20,993 nt of DNA from JBEPVZ01 sp041690695 (GTDB lineage: Bacteria > Patescibacteriota > Microgenomatia > Daviesbacterales > UBA10151), in assembly GCA_041690695.1 (NCBI GenBank), contig JBEPVZ010000021.1:1-20993 (forward strand). Reading direction: 5' to 3'. How positions within the stretch are numbered: the stretch's first letter is position 1; each line of letters starts with the position of its first letter. A program made the position numbers and the translations under genes. This document shows, piece after piece, positions 1 through 5,874 of this stretch. The notes under the pieces were generated by a model. The model was not told the DNA's origin and searched no databases. It saw nothing but the letters and a program-made list of their open reading frames with translations.

Positions 1-2052
1 GTTGTATTGGTTTAGGAAGCGTTCTTTGACAGAATCAGCGTATGAACTACCAGCGTATCGTTGTGTCTGTTCCAGTGCTTTTGCTTCGTCCATGAAAGCA
101 TGTTTCCAAATCTTCGCACAGGCTGAGGTGAGTAAAAACTCTACAGCTTCTTCGTCTGCGCTTGATATGACCTGATTATTTAGTGCCGCAAGCACGTCTT
201 TAGTCTCAATTAAAGGCATCTCTTTATCTGTAGCTTCATCATCAACAAGGACTGTTTCACTTACATTAATATCGTCAGGACTCATTGTCTCTTCTAATGT
301 TTGTTGATGATTTCCGATAAAATCATCCACCAGCGAATTTTCACCTTTGGCGAATTTTTCTAATTCTTCCTTTGGGAAAGCACCCGTGGTAAGTGCCTTA
401 ATGAATGACTTACTTTGGCCTTCGGTGGCTAGCAATCCATTTTGTTGAAATACAACGTATAGCTCGGCGGGAGTAAGTGCGCCTATGTTGTCTATAATCG
501 ACTTTACGAACAACCTTATTTTTTCAACAGTCCATCCTGAATTACAAAACGGACACCCGATTCCCGAAGATCTACTGTAAATGGCCGCTTGCCATTCATG
601 CCTACTATCTTTAGGGCACTGCCACCAAACTTTTTGACTGCTTTGTGACAAAAATTGAATAGGTTCTAGCAACCCATTTTTAGTAGGATGCCATTCCATT
701 GAGAGCTGGGGATTTGTAACGATTAAGTTATGTTCGCTATCTGCACTTCTTCCGCTACAAAAAGGACAACCGTAATGTTTTCTAGTACGGTTATCAATAA
801 TTGCTTCCCATTCATGATCTTTAGCTACAGGACATTGCCACCAAACCTTTTTTTGACTAGACGCTAATACATCCGCTGGTGTAAGTTCGCCATTTTTAGT
901 AGGATGCCATTGGTTCGCAATTTGAGGATAAATAGTAGCAAGACTATTTGAATCAACTACTCTTAGTCCTTCGCATACTAAACACCCTGCTCCTTTTATC
1001 CGATTGTAGATCGATGCTTGCCATTCGTGATCTACTCCCTTTTCACATACCCACCAATACTTTGTATTTCCTCCTGCTACTACTTTATCGGGCGTTACGT
1101 CACTATTTTTAAAAGGATGCCATTCTTTCGCAAGATTTGGGTACTTAGTTTGCAGACTATTAGATAGAGTAACTCTTTGATTAGAGCAAAAAGGACAGTT
1201 ATTTCCGATTTTTCTTTCAGATACAGGTGCTTCCCAAACGTGATCTTTTTCCTTTAAGCACTGCCACCAAATGTCCCAATTGCTTCCGTAAACTACATCC
1301 TGCGGAGTTAGTTTGCCATTTTTAGTAGAATGCCACTCTCTTGCTAAATCAGGCCTCATTGCGAGCACATTATTTGTATGACTAACTTTTTGGTTTGAGC
1401 ATAATGGGCAACCATAATTTCTAACAGACCGATGTTTTATTGAAGATTGCCATTCATGGCCTGCCTTTTGACATTTCCACCAGACTTTCAGTGGACTGCT
1501 TCCATTAACGGACTCTGGAGTTAATTCTCCATTCTTCTCAGTATTCCACTCGAGAACTAGATCGGGTCTAACTGTTGATAAAGAGTTTGTAGAATCAACT
1601 TTTTGATTGGTGCAATACGGACAGCCAGTTCCGTTTGTACGATGACTAACTGAAACGAGCCAAGTATGCGCTGGATTAACACTACATTTCCACCACGCCT
1701 TTTTATGACTTCCTTTTGTTACCTGAGCAGGAGTAAGAGGAGAATTTTTTTCTACATCCCACTCAAGAGCGATTTCAGGATTAGTTGTTTCTAAACAATT
1801 CGATTTGACAACTTTTAATCCTCTACACACAGGACACCCAACACCTTTTGATCTGTTATTAATTGGTGCTTCCCATATATGATCTTCTCCTTTGGGACAT
1901 TTCCACCAGACTTTTGTATGGCTTCCATGAGTAAACTTCTCAGGTGAAAGATCGCCATTTTTCTCTTGTAGCCACTCTTTTACAAGTTCAGGGTTAGTAA
2001 CAGTTAAAGGCTGAGATTGTGTTTTTTTTACTACAACATTTTTCATATTCAT
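1..2052 (-). CDS. Multi-zinc-ribbon protein, 3' end outside window (N-terminal 684 aa seen)
   Basis: The frame is open from the ATG at 2052 down to base 1. Residues about 15-504 are seven tandem repeats of about 70 aa, each built on a W-W-x-C, H-x-W, N/H-R and G-C-P-x-C skeleton. This matches the probable zinc-ribbon family DUF4379 (PF14311), so each repeat should bind one zinc through three Cys and one His. The C-terminal 180 visible residues (from about WTVEKIRLF) are a helical, acidic region without motifs I can name. Zinc-ribbon arrays of this type usually precede a nuclease or helicase domain; a helicase further left is a guess. The gene lies 19 bp behind the HTH gene on the same strand, so the two are probably co-transcribed. 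An ATG at 2046 is an alternative start. No good ribosome binding site is visible. Confidence 0.85.
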   Translation of the reverse strand, partial: MNMKNVVVKKTQSQPLTVTNPELVKEWLQEKNGDLSPEKFTHGSHTKVWWKCPKGEDHIWEAPINNRSKGVGCPVCRGLKVVKSNCLETTNPEIALEWDVEKNSPLTPAQVTKGSHKKAWWKCSVNPAHTWLVSVSHRTNGTGCPYCTNQKVDSTNSLSTVRPDLVLEWNTEKNGELTPESVNGSSPLKVWWKCQKAGHEWQSSIKHRSVRNYGCPLCSNQKVSHTNNVLAMRPDLAREWHSTKNGKLTPQDVVYGSNWDIWWQCLKEKDHVWEAPVSERKIGNNCPFCSNQRVTLSNSLQTKYPNLAKEWHPFKNSDVTPDKVVAGGNTKYWWVCEKGVDHEWQASIYNRIKGAGCLVCEGLRVVDSNSLATIYPQIANQWHPTKNGELTPADVLASSQKKVWWQCPVAKDHEWEAIIDNRTRKHYGCPFCSGRSADSEHNLIVTNPQLSMEWHPTKNGLLEPIQFLSQSSQKVWWQCPKDSRHEWQAAIYSRSSGIGCPFCNSGWTVEKIRLFVKSIIDNIGALTPAELYVVFQQNGLLATEGQSKSFIKALTTGAFPKEELEKFAKGENSLVDDFIGNHQQTLEETMSPDDINVSETVLVDDEATDKEMPLIETKDVLAALNNQVISSADEEAVEFLLTSACAKIWKHAFMDEAKALEQTQRYAGSSYADSVKERFLNQYN
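541..2010 (-). repeat. Seven tandem coding repeats, about 210 bp period
   Basis: These are the DNA of the seven zinc-ribbon units. Most units have diverged, but neighbouring ones keep nearly identical segments. For example, the same 22 bases beginning CCATTTTTAGTAGG occur at 674-695 and 890-911, and a variant occurs at about 1316-1337. This suggests recent duplication or gene conversion among the units on the C-terminal side of the array. Confidence 0.85.
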
Positions 2053-2071
2053 CTTAATAATTCGGATAAGA

Positions 2072-2254
2072 TTAAACTTTCTTTGTATCGATAATCTTTT
2101 GGAGATCTTCCATTTTGTATCTCCTGTCACCACGTTTGCCCATCCTCACGGCCTTGAGTCTTCCTTCATTATCCCAACGGCGTAACGTCTCGGGATTTAC
2201 TCCAAGTATCTCGGCGGCCTCCTTTATGCGTAATAGCTTCGGGTTTTTGTCCAT
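2072..2254 (-). CDS. MerR/excisionase-family helix-turn-helix protein (60 aa)
   Basis: A single winged-helix domain of the HTH_17/MerR type fills the protein. LLRIKEAAEILGVNPETLRR is the helix-turn-helix, followed by W-x-x-x-G-R-L-K-A-V-R and R-R-Y-K-x-x-D-L, the usual wing and closing helix. No dimerisation helix or effector domain follows, so it resembles excisionases (recombination directionality factors) and small element regulators rather than full MerR activators. It is divergent from the 325-aa gene, and the region between them carries three copies of TTATACAT, its probable binding sites. A TATAAT on the minus strand at 2267-2272 would give a transcript with only a few bases before the start. 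It lies directly upstream of the zinc-ribbon gene. The role in controlling excision or the divergent cassette is inferred. Confidence 0.85.
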   Translation of the reverse strand: MDKNPKLLRIKEAAEILGVNPETLRRWDNEGRLKAVRMGKRGDRRYKMEDLQKIIDTKKV

Positions 2255-2257
2255 AAC

Positions 2258-2297
2258 TTATACATAATTATACATTATTCTACAAATTTATGTATAA
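2258..2297. promoter_or_regulatory. Operator candidate: three TTATACAT sites in the divergent promoter region
   Basis: TTATACAT occurs at 2258-2265 and 2268-2275, exactly 10 bp apart (one helical turn), and inverted (ATGTATAA) at 2290-2297. The inverted copy overlaps the plus-strand -10 box and the second copy overlaps the minus-strand -10 box. Sites on one face of the helix across two divergent promoters suit a small MerR/excisionase-like regulator such as the one encoded at 2072-2254. Protein binding is inferred. Confidence 0.55.
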
Positions 2298-2298
2298 T
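2293..2298 (+). promoter_or_regulatory. -10 box (TATAAT) of the 325-aa gene and cassette
   Basis: This is a perfect TATAAT. It lies inside the first codons of the longest possible frame (ATG at 2290), so the working start must be further down, at 2320. No clear -35 box is seen; TTATAC at 2268-2273 would need a 19-bp spacer, and activator dependence is possible. Confidence 0.5.
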
Positions 2299-2319
2299 AT
2301 GGGGAAGATTAAAATTAAT

Positions 2320-3297
2320 ATGAGCACAAATCAGTTAAGCGACGACTTAATTCGTCAGTATCAAACCATTATTTCTCTCCCAGAAAAAGCTTTTTTTGTT
2401 GCTTTAGCAAATTACGCAAGAGGGGTTTTAGACAATCCTGACTTAGTATCCCTACAGACAGAATTATCCAAGAGTGCCTTATCAGACTACGATCAAACTA
2501 TCGAGGTATTGAGTAAGAAAACCGACACACCTCTTAAAAAGAATTGGAAGATGGCAGATTTTGTTAAGGAAGGATTAAAACTAGCTGAAAAGAAGAAGGC
2601 TTTAGATGAGACTTTCATAAAAGAACAAACAGAAGCAAGTCATGCATGGATGAGGCTCAAGACGTTAGAGATGCTCGTTCACGATAGAAATAAAGCAAAA
2701 AGTATATATTCGAAAACACCTAGAGGACAACAACAATACGAGCTTAGCGTGACAGAGTTGGACATAATTTTAAATACAAAAGCCAACGAGAGGAACAATG
2801 AGGAATACGAATTTTGGGTAGAGTCGGGAAGAAAAAGTTCTTTACAAGATGTGTCACGCTCAATTTTTGTCCAGAGTGAATATATTAACTATTTAAATCA
2901 AGTAAATACATATTTAGTGAGCCAGATAAATGCTCAAAAAGTATCTTCACTAATTGTTTTTCCCGAAGGTGAAACCACCCTGTATCAAAATGGAGTTCTT
3001 TTTTTCAAACTTGGAGACGGTACTCATGACATTATTGATTTTAGTACAGCACCTACGCAGAAGAAGATATTTGATGTTTTTTGGGAAAATAAGAGAAGAA
3101 CTCTTAGAGACATTATTTCTTATGAAGATGCGTTATCTTTATATAAAAAGCTACATGGGAAAGAAATAGATAAACGACATTTTGCCTATTTGATTTCCCA
3201 TATAAGAGGAAAAATTAACAAAAAACCTCATTTGATAAATCGCATAGAATTTACTCGTATGGACGAAATTGATTCATGGAAATATAACTGGTGCTAA
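2320..3297 (+). CDS. Unknown protein of the mobile element (325 aa), possible winged-helix C-terminus
   Basis: I do not recognise this family. In-frame ATGs exist at 2290 and 2299, but a perfect -10 box covers 2293-2298, so I place the start at 2320, behind a purine-rich stretch (2301-2310). The N-terminal 200 residues are predicted mostly helical and rich in Lys, Glu and Gln. Residues about 205-245 look like a small beta-rich segment (SSLIVFPEGE, GVLFFKLGDG). The last 80 residues (FDVFWENKRR, HFAYLISHIRGKINKK, ending in W and Cys) look like a winged-helix DNA-binding unit. It is the first gene of the rightward cassette and faces the HTH gene across the operator candidate, so a regulatory or replication-initiation role is possible but unproven. 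Confidence 0.75.
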   Translation: MSTNQLSDDLIRQYQTIISLPEKAFFVALANYARGVLDNPDLVSLQTELSKSALSDYDQTIEVLSKKTDTPLKKNWKMADFVKEGLKLAEKKKALDETFIKEQTEASHAWMRLKTLEMLVHDRNKAKSIYSKTPRGQQQYELSVTELDIILNTKANERNNEEYEFWVESGRKSSLQDVSRSIFVQSEYINYLNQVNTYLVSQINAQKVSSLIVFPEGETTLYQNGVLFFKLGDGTHDIIDFSTAPTQKKIFDVFWENKRRTLRDIISYEDALSLYKKLHGKEIDKRHFAYLISHIRGKINKKPHLINRIEFTRMDEIDSWKYNWC

Positions 3298-3299
3298 CA

Positions 3300-3335
3300 T
3301 CGCAAGCAGTTTGCGACGTCTGCGACGATATTTTT
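3300..3335 (+). terminator. Possible weak terminator or tandem hairpins
   Basis: TCGCAA (3300-3305) pairs with TTGCGA (3311-3316) around a 5-base loop, and CGTC (3317-3320) can pair with GACG (3324-3327). Five T follow at 3331-3335. The stems are short, so this may only attenuate transcription between the 325-aa gene and the downstream cassette. Confidence 0.35.
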
Positions 3336-3381
3336 CTCCCCTTAGCCTTAAAATTAATATGTTGACAATCTTATATCGCAA

Positions 3382-3399
3382 ATGAATCGTTAGATTCAT
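3382..3399 (+). promoter_or_regulatory. Hairpin covering the start codon of the DUF5659-like gene
   Basis: ATGAATC (3382-3388) and GATTCAT (3393-3399) form a perfect 7-bp inverted repeat with a 4-base loop. The right arm includes the first two bases of the ATG at 3398. No ribosome binding site is visible. The hairpin could hold translation back, or mark a protein-binding palindrome; a TTGACA at 3362-3367 lies just upstream without a matching -10 box. Confidence 0.4.
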
Positions 3400-3649
3400 G
3401 ATTACGAAAAGATTAATACAACAGACTTTCGAAAGCCACGAACTCTCTTTGGTTTGTGCGCTTATTGCTTGGGATTTCCCCATTTTATCAGTCGATAAAA
3501 CATCCTCGAAACGAGTCACTTTTTTCTTTGAACTATCTCCCGAGCTAGAGCAGTCGGTTACCGACTTCTGGAATGATACTCGTCTGGTTTTGCCTAAGAA
3601 ATACTTTAACGCTATGCGTGAAGCAAAATCACGAATTTATTCAATATAA
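3398..3649 (+). CDS. DUF5659-like protein (83 aa)
   Basis: The pattern fits the DUF5659 family known from phages and mobile elements: F-x-S-H-E-L-S-L-V-C-A-L near residue 12, a V-D-K-x-S-S-K-R-V-x-F-F-F-E strand near 32-46, then L-E-Q-x-V-x-x-F-W and a closing Y-F-N-A-M-R-E-A-K-S-R-I-Y helix. No function is known for the family. The ATG at 3398 is the only good start, although no Shine-Dalgarno sequence precedes it and a hairpin covers it. The next gene begins 12 bases after the stop, so it is the first gene of a tight cassette with the small recombinase. The assignment rests on pattern memory, not on a search. Confidence 0.7.
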   Translation: MITKRLIQQTFESHELSLVCALIAWDFPILSVDKTSSKRVTFFFELSPELEQSVTDFWNDTRLVLPKKYFNAMREAKSRIYSI

Positions 3650-3661
3650 AAGGATGTGAAT

Positions 3662-4141
3662 ATGATTATGAAAACGAAAAAATACGCTATTTTTGTCCGA
3701 GCATCAGGAAGTAACCGTGGAAAGAGTAACCATACGCAGTTAATGACTCTCTATGATCTGGCTGAAGAAAAGTCATTAAATGTTGTTTTAGTCTGCAAGG
3801 AATTTGGACCTCTGATAAATGAAACCTTCGAGCGAGACAGACTGATCCAAGCAGTGGAACAAGGAGAAATAAATGGAATTTTATGCGTAGGTATCGACCG
3901 TTTAACGAGAAACGTCGAGTATCTGTCGAAATATTATAAATTAATCCAAGAAGGAAAACTCGAAGTTGTCATGCCTTCTGGGTCAATTACATCTGGAGAT
4001 AAAAACTTGATGTGGGCATTTATACCTAGTCTTGTACGGTTGGATTCCGAAATGCGAAGCGAACGAATTAAGCACGGCATTGCCCAAAAAAAATATAAGT
4101 TACTACGCGAAGCATACATACGTAGTAAAGGAGGTGAATAA
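3662..4141 (+). CDS. Serine recombinase, catalytic domain only (159 aa)
   Basis: The resolvase catalytic fold is complete: V-R-A-S near the N-terminus supplies the active-site Arg and Ser, and IDRLTRN is the D-R-x-x-R motif. H-T-Q matches the conserved Gln, and R-S-E-R-I-K-H-G-I is the end of the catalytic domain with the E-R pair. The protein ends about 20 residues later, so it has neither the HTH of small resolvases nor the recombinase and zinc-ribbon domains of large integrases. I chose the ATG at 3662 because AAGG at 3650-3653 is well spaced from it; GTG at 3656 and ATG at 3668 are alternatives. A second, full-length serine recombinase lies 1.7 kb downstream. It might modulate that enzyme through mixed tetramers or act with a separate DNA-binding partner (inference). 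Confidence 0.85.
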   Translation: MIMKTKKYAIFVRASGSNRGKSNHTQLMTLYDLAEEKSLNVVLVCKEFGPLINETFERDRLIQAVEQGEINGILCVGIDRLTRNVEYLSKYYKLIQEGKLEVVMPSGSITSGDKNLMWAFIPSLVRLDSEMRSERIKHGIAQKKYKLLREAYIRSKGGE

Positions 4142-4143
4142 AT

Positions 4144-4362
4144 ATGACTAGAGAAGAAAAAATAGACATTTTAATTCGAGATCGAATTTGGGAATGGGTG
4201 GATGCTCACAATACCAATTTATTAGAAGAATGGCTAATTATTGGCTTTAAAGGTTATGAGAATCTTACCGATGAAGAACTCGATGAATCAATAGAGGAAA
4301 TCAACGATAAAGTCGAAGAAATCCAAACGATGTTAGCTGAAGAAGAAAATGAAAATGAATAA
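4144..4362 (+). CDS. Small acidic element protein (72 aa)
   Basis: This is an unrecognised family. The start is firm: a full AAAGGAGGTGA Shine-Dalgarno sequence ends about 8 bases before the ATG, and the gene begins 2 bases after the recombinase stop. It has an N-terminal helix with W-E-W, a central IIGFKGYENLTDEELDESIE segment and a highly acidic, probably coiled-coil C-terminus rich in Glu. It has no Cys and no transmembrane segment. The strong ribosome site suggests high expression. Its last 14 bases overlap the start of the ATPase gene, so the two are probably translationally coupled. An adaptor or DNA-mimic role would suit the charge but is speculation. Confidence 0.8.
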   Translation: MTREEKIDILIRDRIWEWVDAHNTNLLEEWLIIGFKGYENLTDEELDESIEEINDKVEEIQTMLAEEENENE

Positions 4363-5677
4363 CCAAAATAACAGCGGGACAGAAAATCCGCAGAGTAGCA
4401 AACAGCTACCGCTAATAACTGAGTCTTTAATGTATGAGGAAGTCGAGAAAAAAGTTCTTGAGTTCCTTCCTGGATACCAAACAGGACTAAAGCTTGTTCT
4501 AGCGGTAGCTATCTCATCACAGTTTGAAAATGCACACATGCTGTGGCTTTTGTTGGTAGGAGCTCCTTCATCGGGTAAGACTGAATTAGTGCGACTAATA
4601 AAAGATTCAGACATCGCTTTTTTTCTTGATAACCTAACACAAAATGCTTTTATATCAGGCGAACGCTCATCAGAGAGCAATAAGGTTTACGACTTACTCC
4701 CATTACTTAATACGAAGTGTTTGGTTATCAAAGACTGGACTGCAATCTTTTCTCTTGATGAGAAAATGACACGAAAAATTCTAGGTGACTTAGTAGGCAT
4801 ATATGATAAAGAATTTGCAAAATTTAGTTCACGTAGAGGCAATATAACCTATGCAAGTTCGTTTTCTCAACTTGGCGCGATCACGCCGTCGACACTAAAT
4901 AAACATAGCTCGTATATGAACATGGTCGGGCCTCGCTTTCTTTGTTACATTATGCCTGAAGCAACCCAGAAAGAGAAAGATAATAGTTACGAAATAATCT
5001 TTTCTGGTAGAGATAGATCTGCTTTGGAAAAAGAGGCTCGTACATATACCGCTTCTTACCTTAAGCAACTTTCGCAAAAGAGTTTAGAAATAGAAGATTT
5101 TGATCGTAAAACAGAGAATTATTTCAAGATTGCATCCGAACTTATCTCTCAGTGTCGAGGAATAGTTTCCTTACAAGCGGTTAGTTTTAGAGATGAGAAT
5201 GGTCAAGATGTTAAATACTATGATGTAAGTGATATTCAGGTTGAACTTCCCTGGAGAGCCCTGCAACAGCTTATTTCCCTCTCTCGTTATTTAGCTTTTG
5301 TATCAGCTAAGTCGCTTGTTGAATCCGAAGAACTGCAAATTGTTAAAGACGTCGTACTGTCATCAATGCCAGCAGATAGAGCTCAGGCTTTACGTTTTAT
5401 TAAATCACATGATGGACGTATTACAGCGAAGGAGCTTTCAGAATTATCAGAACGATCCAGTAAAACTTCTCGTCGAATGCTAGATGAGCTTTGCGCACTA
5501 AAGGTATTAGAGAAGACTAAAGGCTCAGGAACTACAGCTACGGATTACAAGATCAGTGATAGCTTTTACGATTTTATTCTACTTTCACCCAGTGAGTTTA
5601 TAGAAAAAACTAGTGGGACAGAAAATCCGCAGGGTATGAACCTTACGGATCAAGAAATCAAAGGAATTTTTTCATAA
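4349..5677 (+). CDS. P-loop ATPase with C-terminal winged helix (442 aa), helicase- or replication-like
   Basis: GAPSSGKTE at residues 71-79 is a clear Walker A motif. A hydrophobic strand ending in K-D-W (about 123-130) is the Walker B candidate, with Asp but without the usual following Glu. The region about 165-205 (ASSFSQLGAITPSTLNKHSS and G-P-R-F) looks like AAA+ sensor and arginine-finger elements. Residues about 350-400 are a winged helix (ITAKELSELSERSSKTSRRM) as in replication or partition proteins. The best guess is an AAA+ ATPase used in replication or maintenance of the element. The start at 4349 overlaps the preceding gene; ATG 4355 is an alternative. The same heptapeptide S-G-T-E-N-P-Q occurs at residues 9-15 and 422-428, encoded by a 25-bp direct repeat. 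Confidence 0.8.
   Translation: MKMNNQNNSGTENPQSSKQLPLITESLMYEEVEKKVLEFLPGYQTGLKLVLAVAISSQFENAHMLWLLLVGAPSSGKTELVRLIKDSDIAFFLDNLTQNAFISGERSSESNKVYDLLPLLNTKCLVIKDWTAIFSLDEKMTRKILGDLVGIYDKEFAKFSSRRGNITYASSFSQLGAITPSTLNKHSSYMNMVGPRFLCYIMPEATQKEKDNSYEIIFSGRDRSALEKEARTYTASYLKQLSQKSLEIEDFDRKTENYFKIASELISQCRGIVSLQAVSFRDENGQDVKYYDVSDIQVELPWRALQQLISLSRYLAFVSAKSLVESEELQIVKDVVLSSMPADRAQALRFIKSHDGRITAKELSELSERSSKTSRRMLDELCALKVLEKTKGSGTTATDYKISDSFYDFILLSPSEFIEKTSGTENPQGMNLTDQEIKGIFS
4373..4397 (+). repeat. 25-bp direct repeat, copy 1 (start of ATPase gene)
   Basis: The shared core is GGGACAGAAAATCCGCAG. The 25-bp unit is repeated 1239 bp downstream at 5612-5636 with two mismatches. Both copies are in the same frame of the ATPase gene and encode S-G-T-E-N-P-Q. 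Confidence 0.85.
5612..5636 (+). repeat. 25-bp direct repeat, copy 2 (end of ATPase gene)
   Basis: This is the second copy of the repeat at 4373-4397, differing at its third and twenty-second bases. It lies 41 bases before the end of the ATPase gene. It could be a protein-binding site or a trace of duplication or recombination. Confidence 0.85.
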
Positions 5678-5681
5678 AACT

Positions 5682-5861
5682 ATGACTATTGAAAAGGCAC
5701 GTAAAATACTAGGAGAAAGCGCAAAGACTTTAACTGATGAAGAAGTTGAGGAAATCATTGCTTGTTTTAACGCTCTAATAGAAGTGGGTATTAGGCAGTT
5801 TGAAAGAAAGTATAAAGTAGAGGTTAGTATAAATAAGTCTAAAAGCTCAGATCAAAAATAG
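5682..5861 (+). CDS. Small element protein (59 aa)
   Basis: A 59-codon frame starts 4 bases after the ATPase stop and ends 13 bases before the large recombinase. It begins MTIEKARKILGE, continues with T-L-T-D-E-E-V-E-E-I-I and a hydrophobic helix, and ends in a Lys/Ser-rich tail. The composition is that of a two-helix soluble protein. Tight packing between two real genes on the same strand supports it as genuine. The function is unknown; a recombination accessory or small regulator is possible. Confidence 0.7.
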   Translation: MTIEKARKILGESAKTLTDEEVEEIIACFNALIEVGIRQFERKYKVEVSINKSKSSDQK

Positions 5862-5862
5862 T

Positions 5863-5868
5863 TATAAT
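5863..5868 (+). promoter_or_regulatory. -10 box (TATAAT) of the large recombinase
   Basis: A perfect TATAAT ends 6 bases before the ATG at 5875. It would produce a leaderless or nearly leaderless recombinase mRNA separate from cassette read-through. No good -35 box is visible. Confidence 0.45.
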
Positions 5869-5874
5869 AACAAT

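Noticed and set aside
541..2010. Regular 210-bp DNA repeats as a CRISPR or satellite array
   Set aside because: The period is a whole protein domain, the frame is continuous and the repeats are diverged with conserved Cys/His/Trp; they are coding zinc ribbons.
4333..4680. Minus-strand frame of 115 aa over the ATPase start
   Set aside because: It is antisense to a gene with a clear Walker A motif, has low-complexity ends and no recognisable domain.
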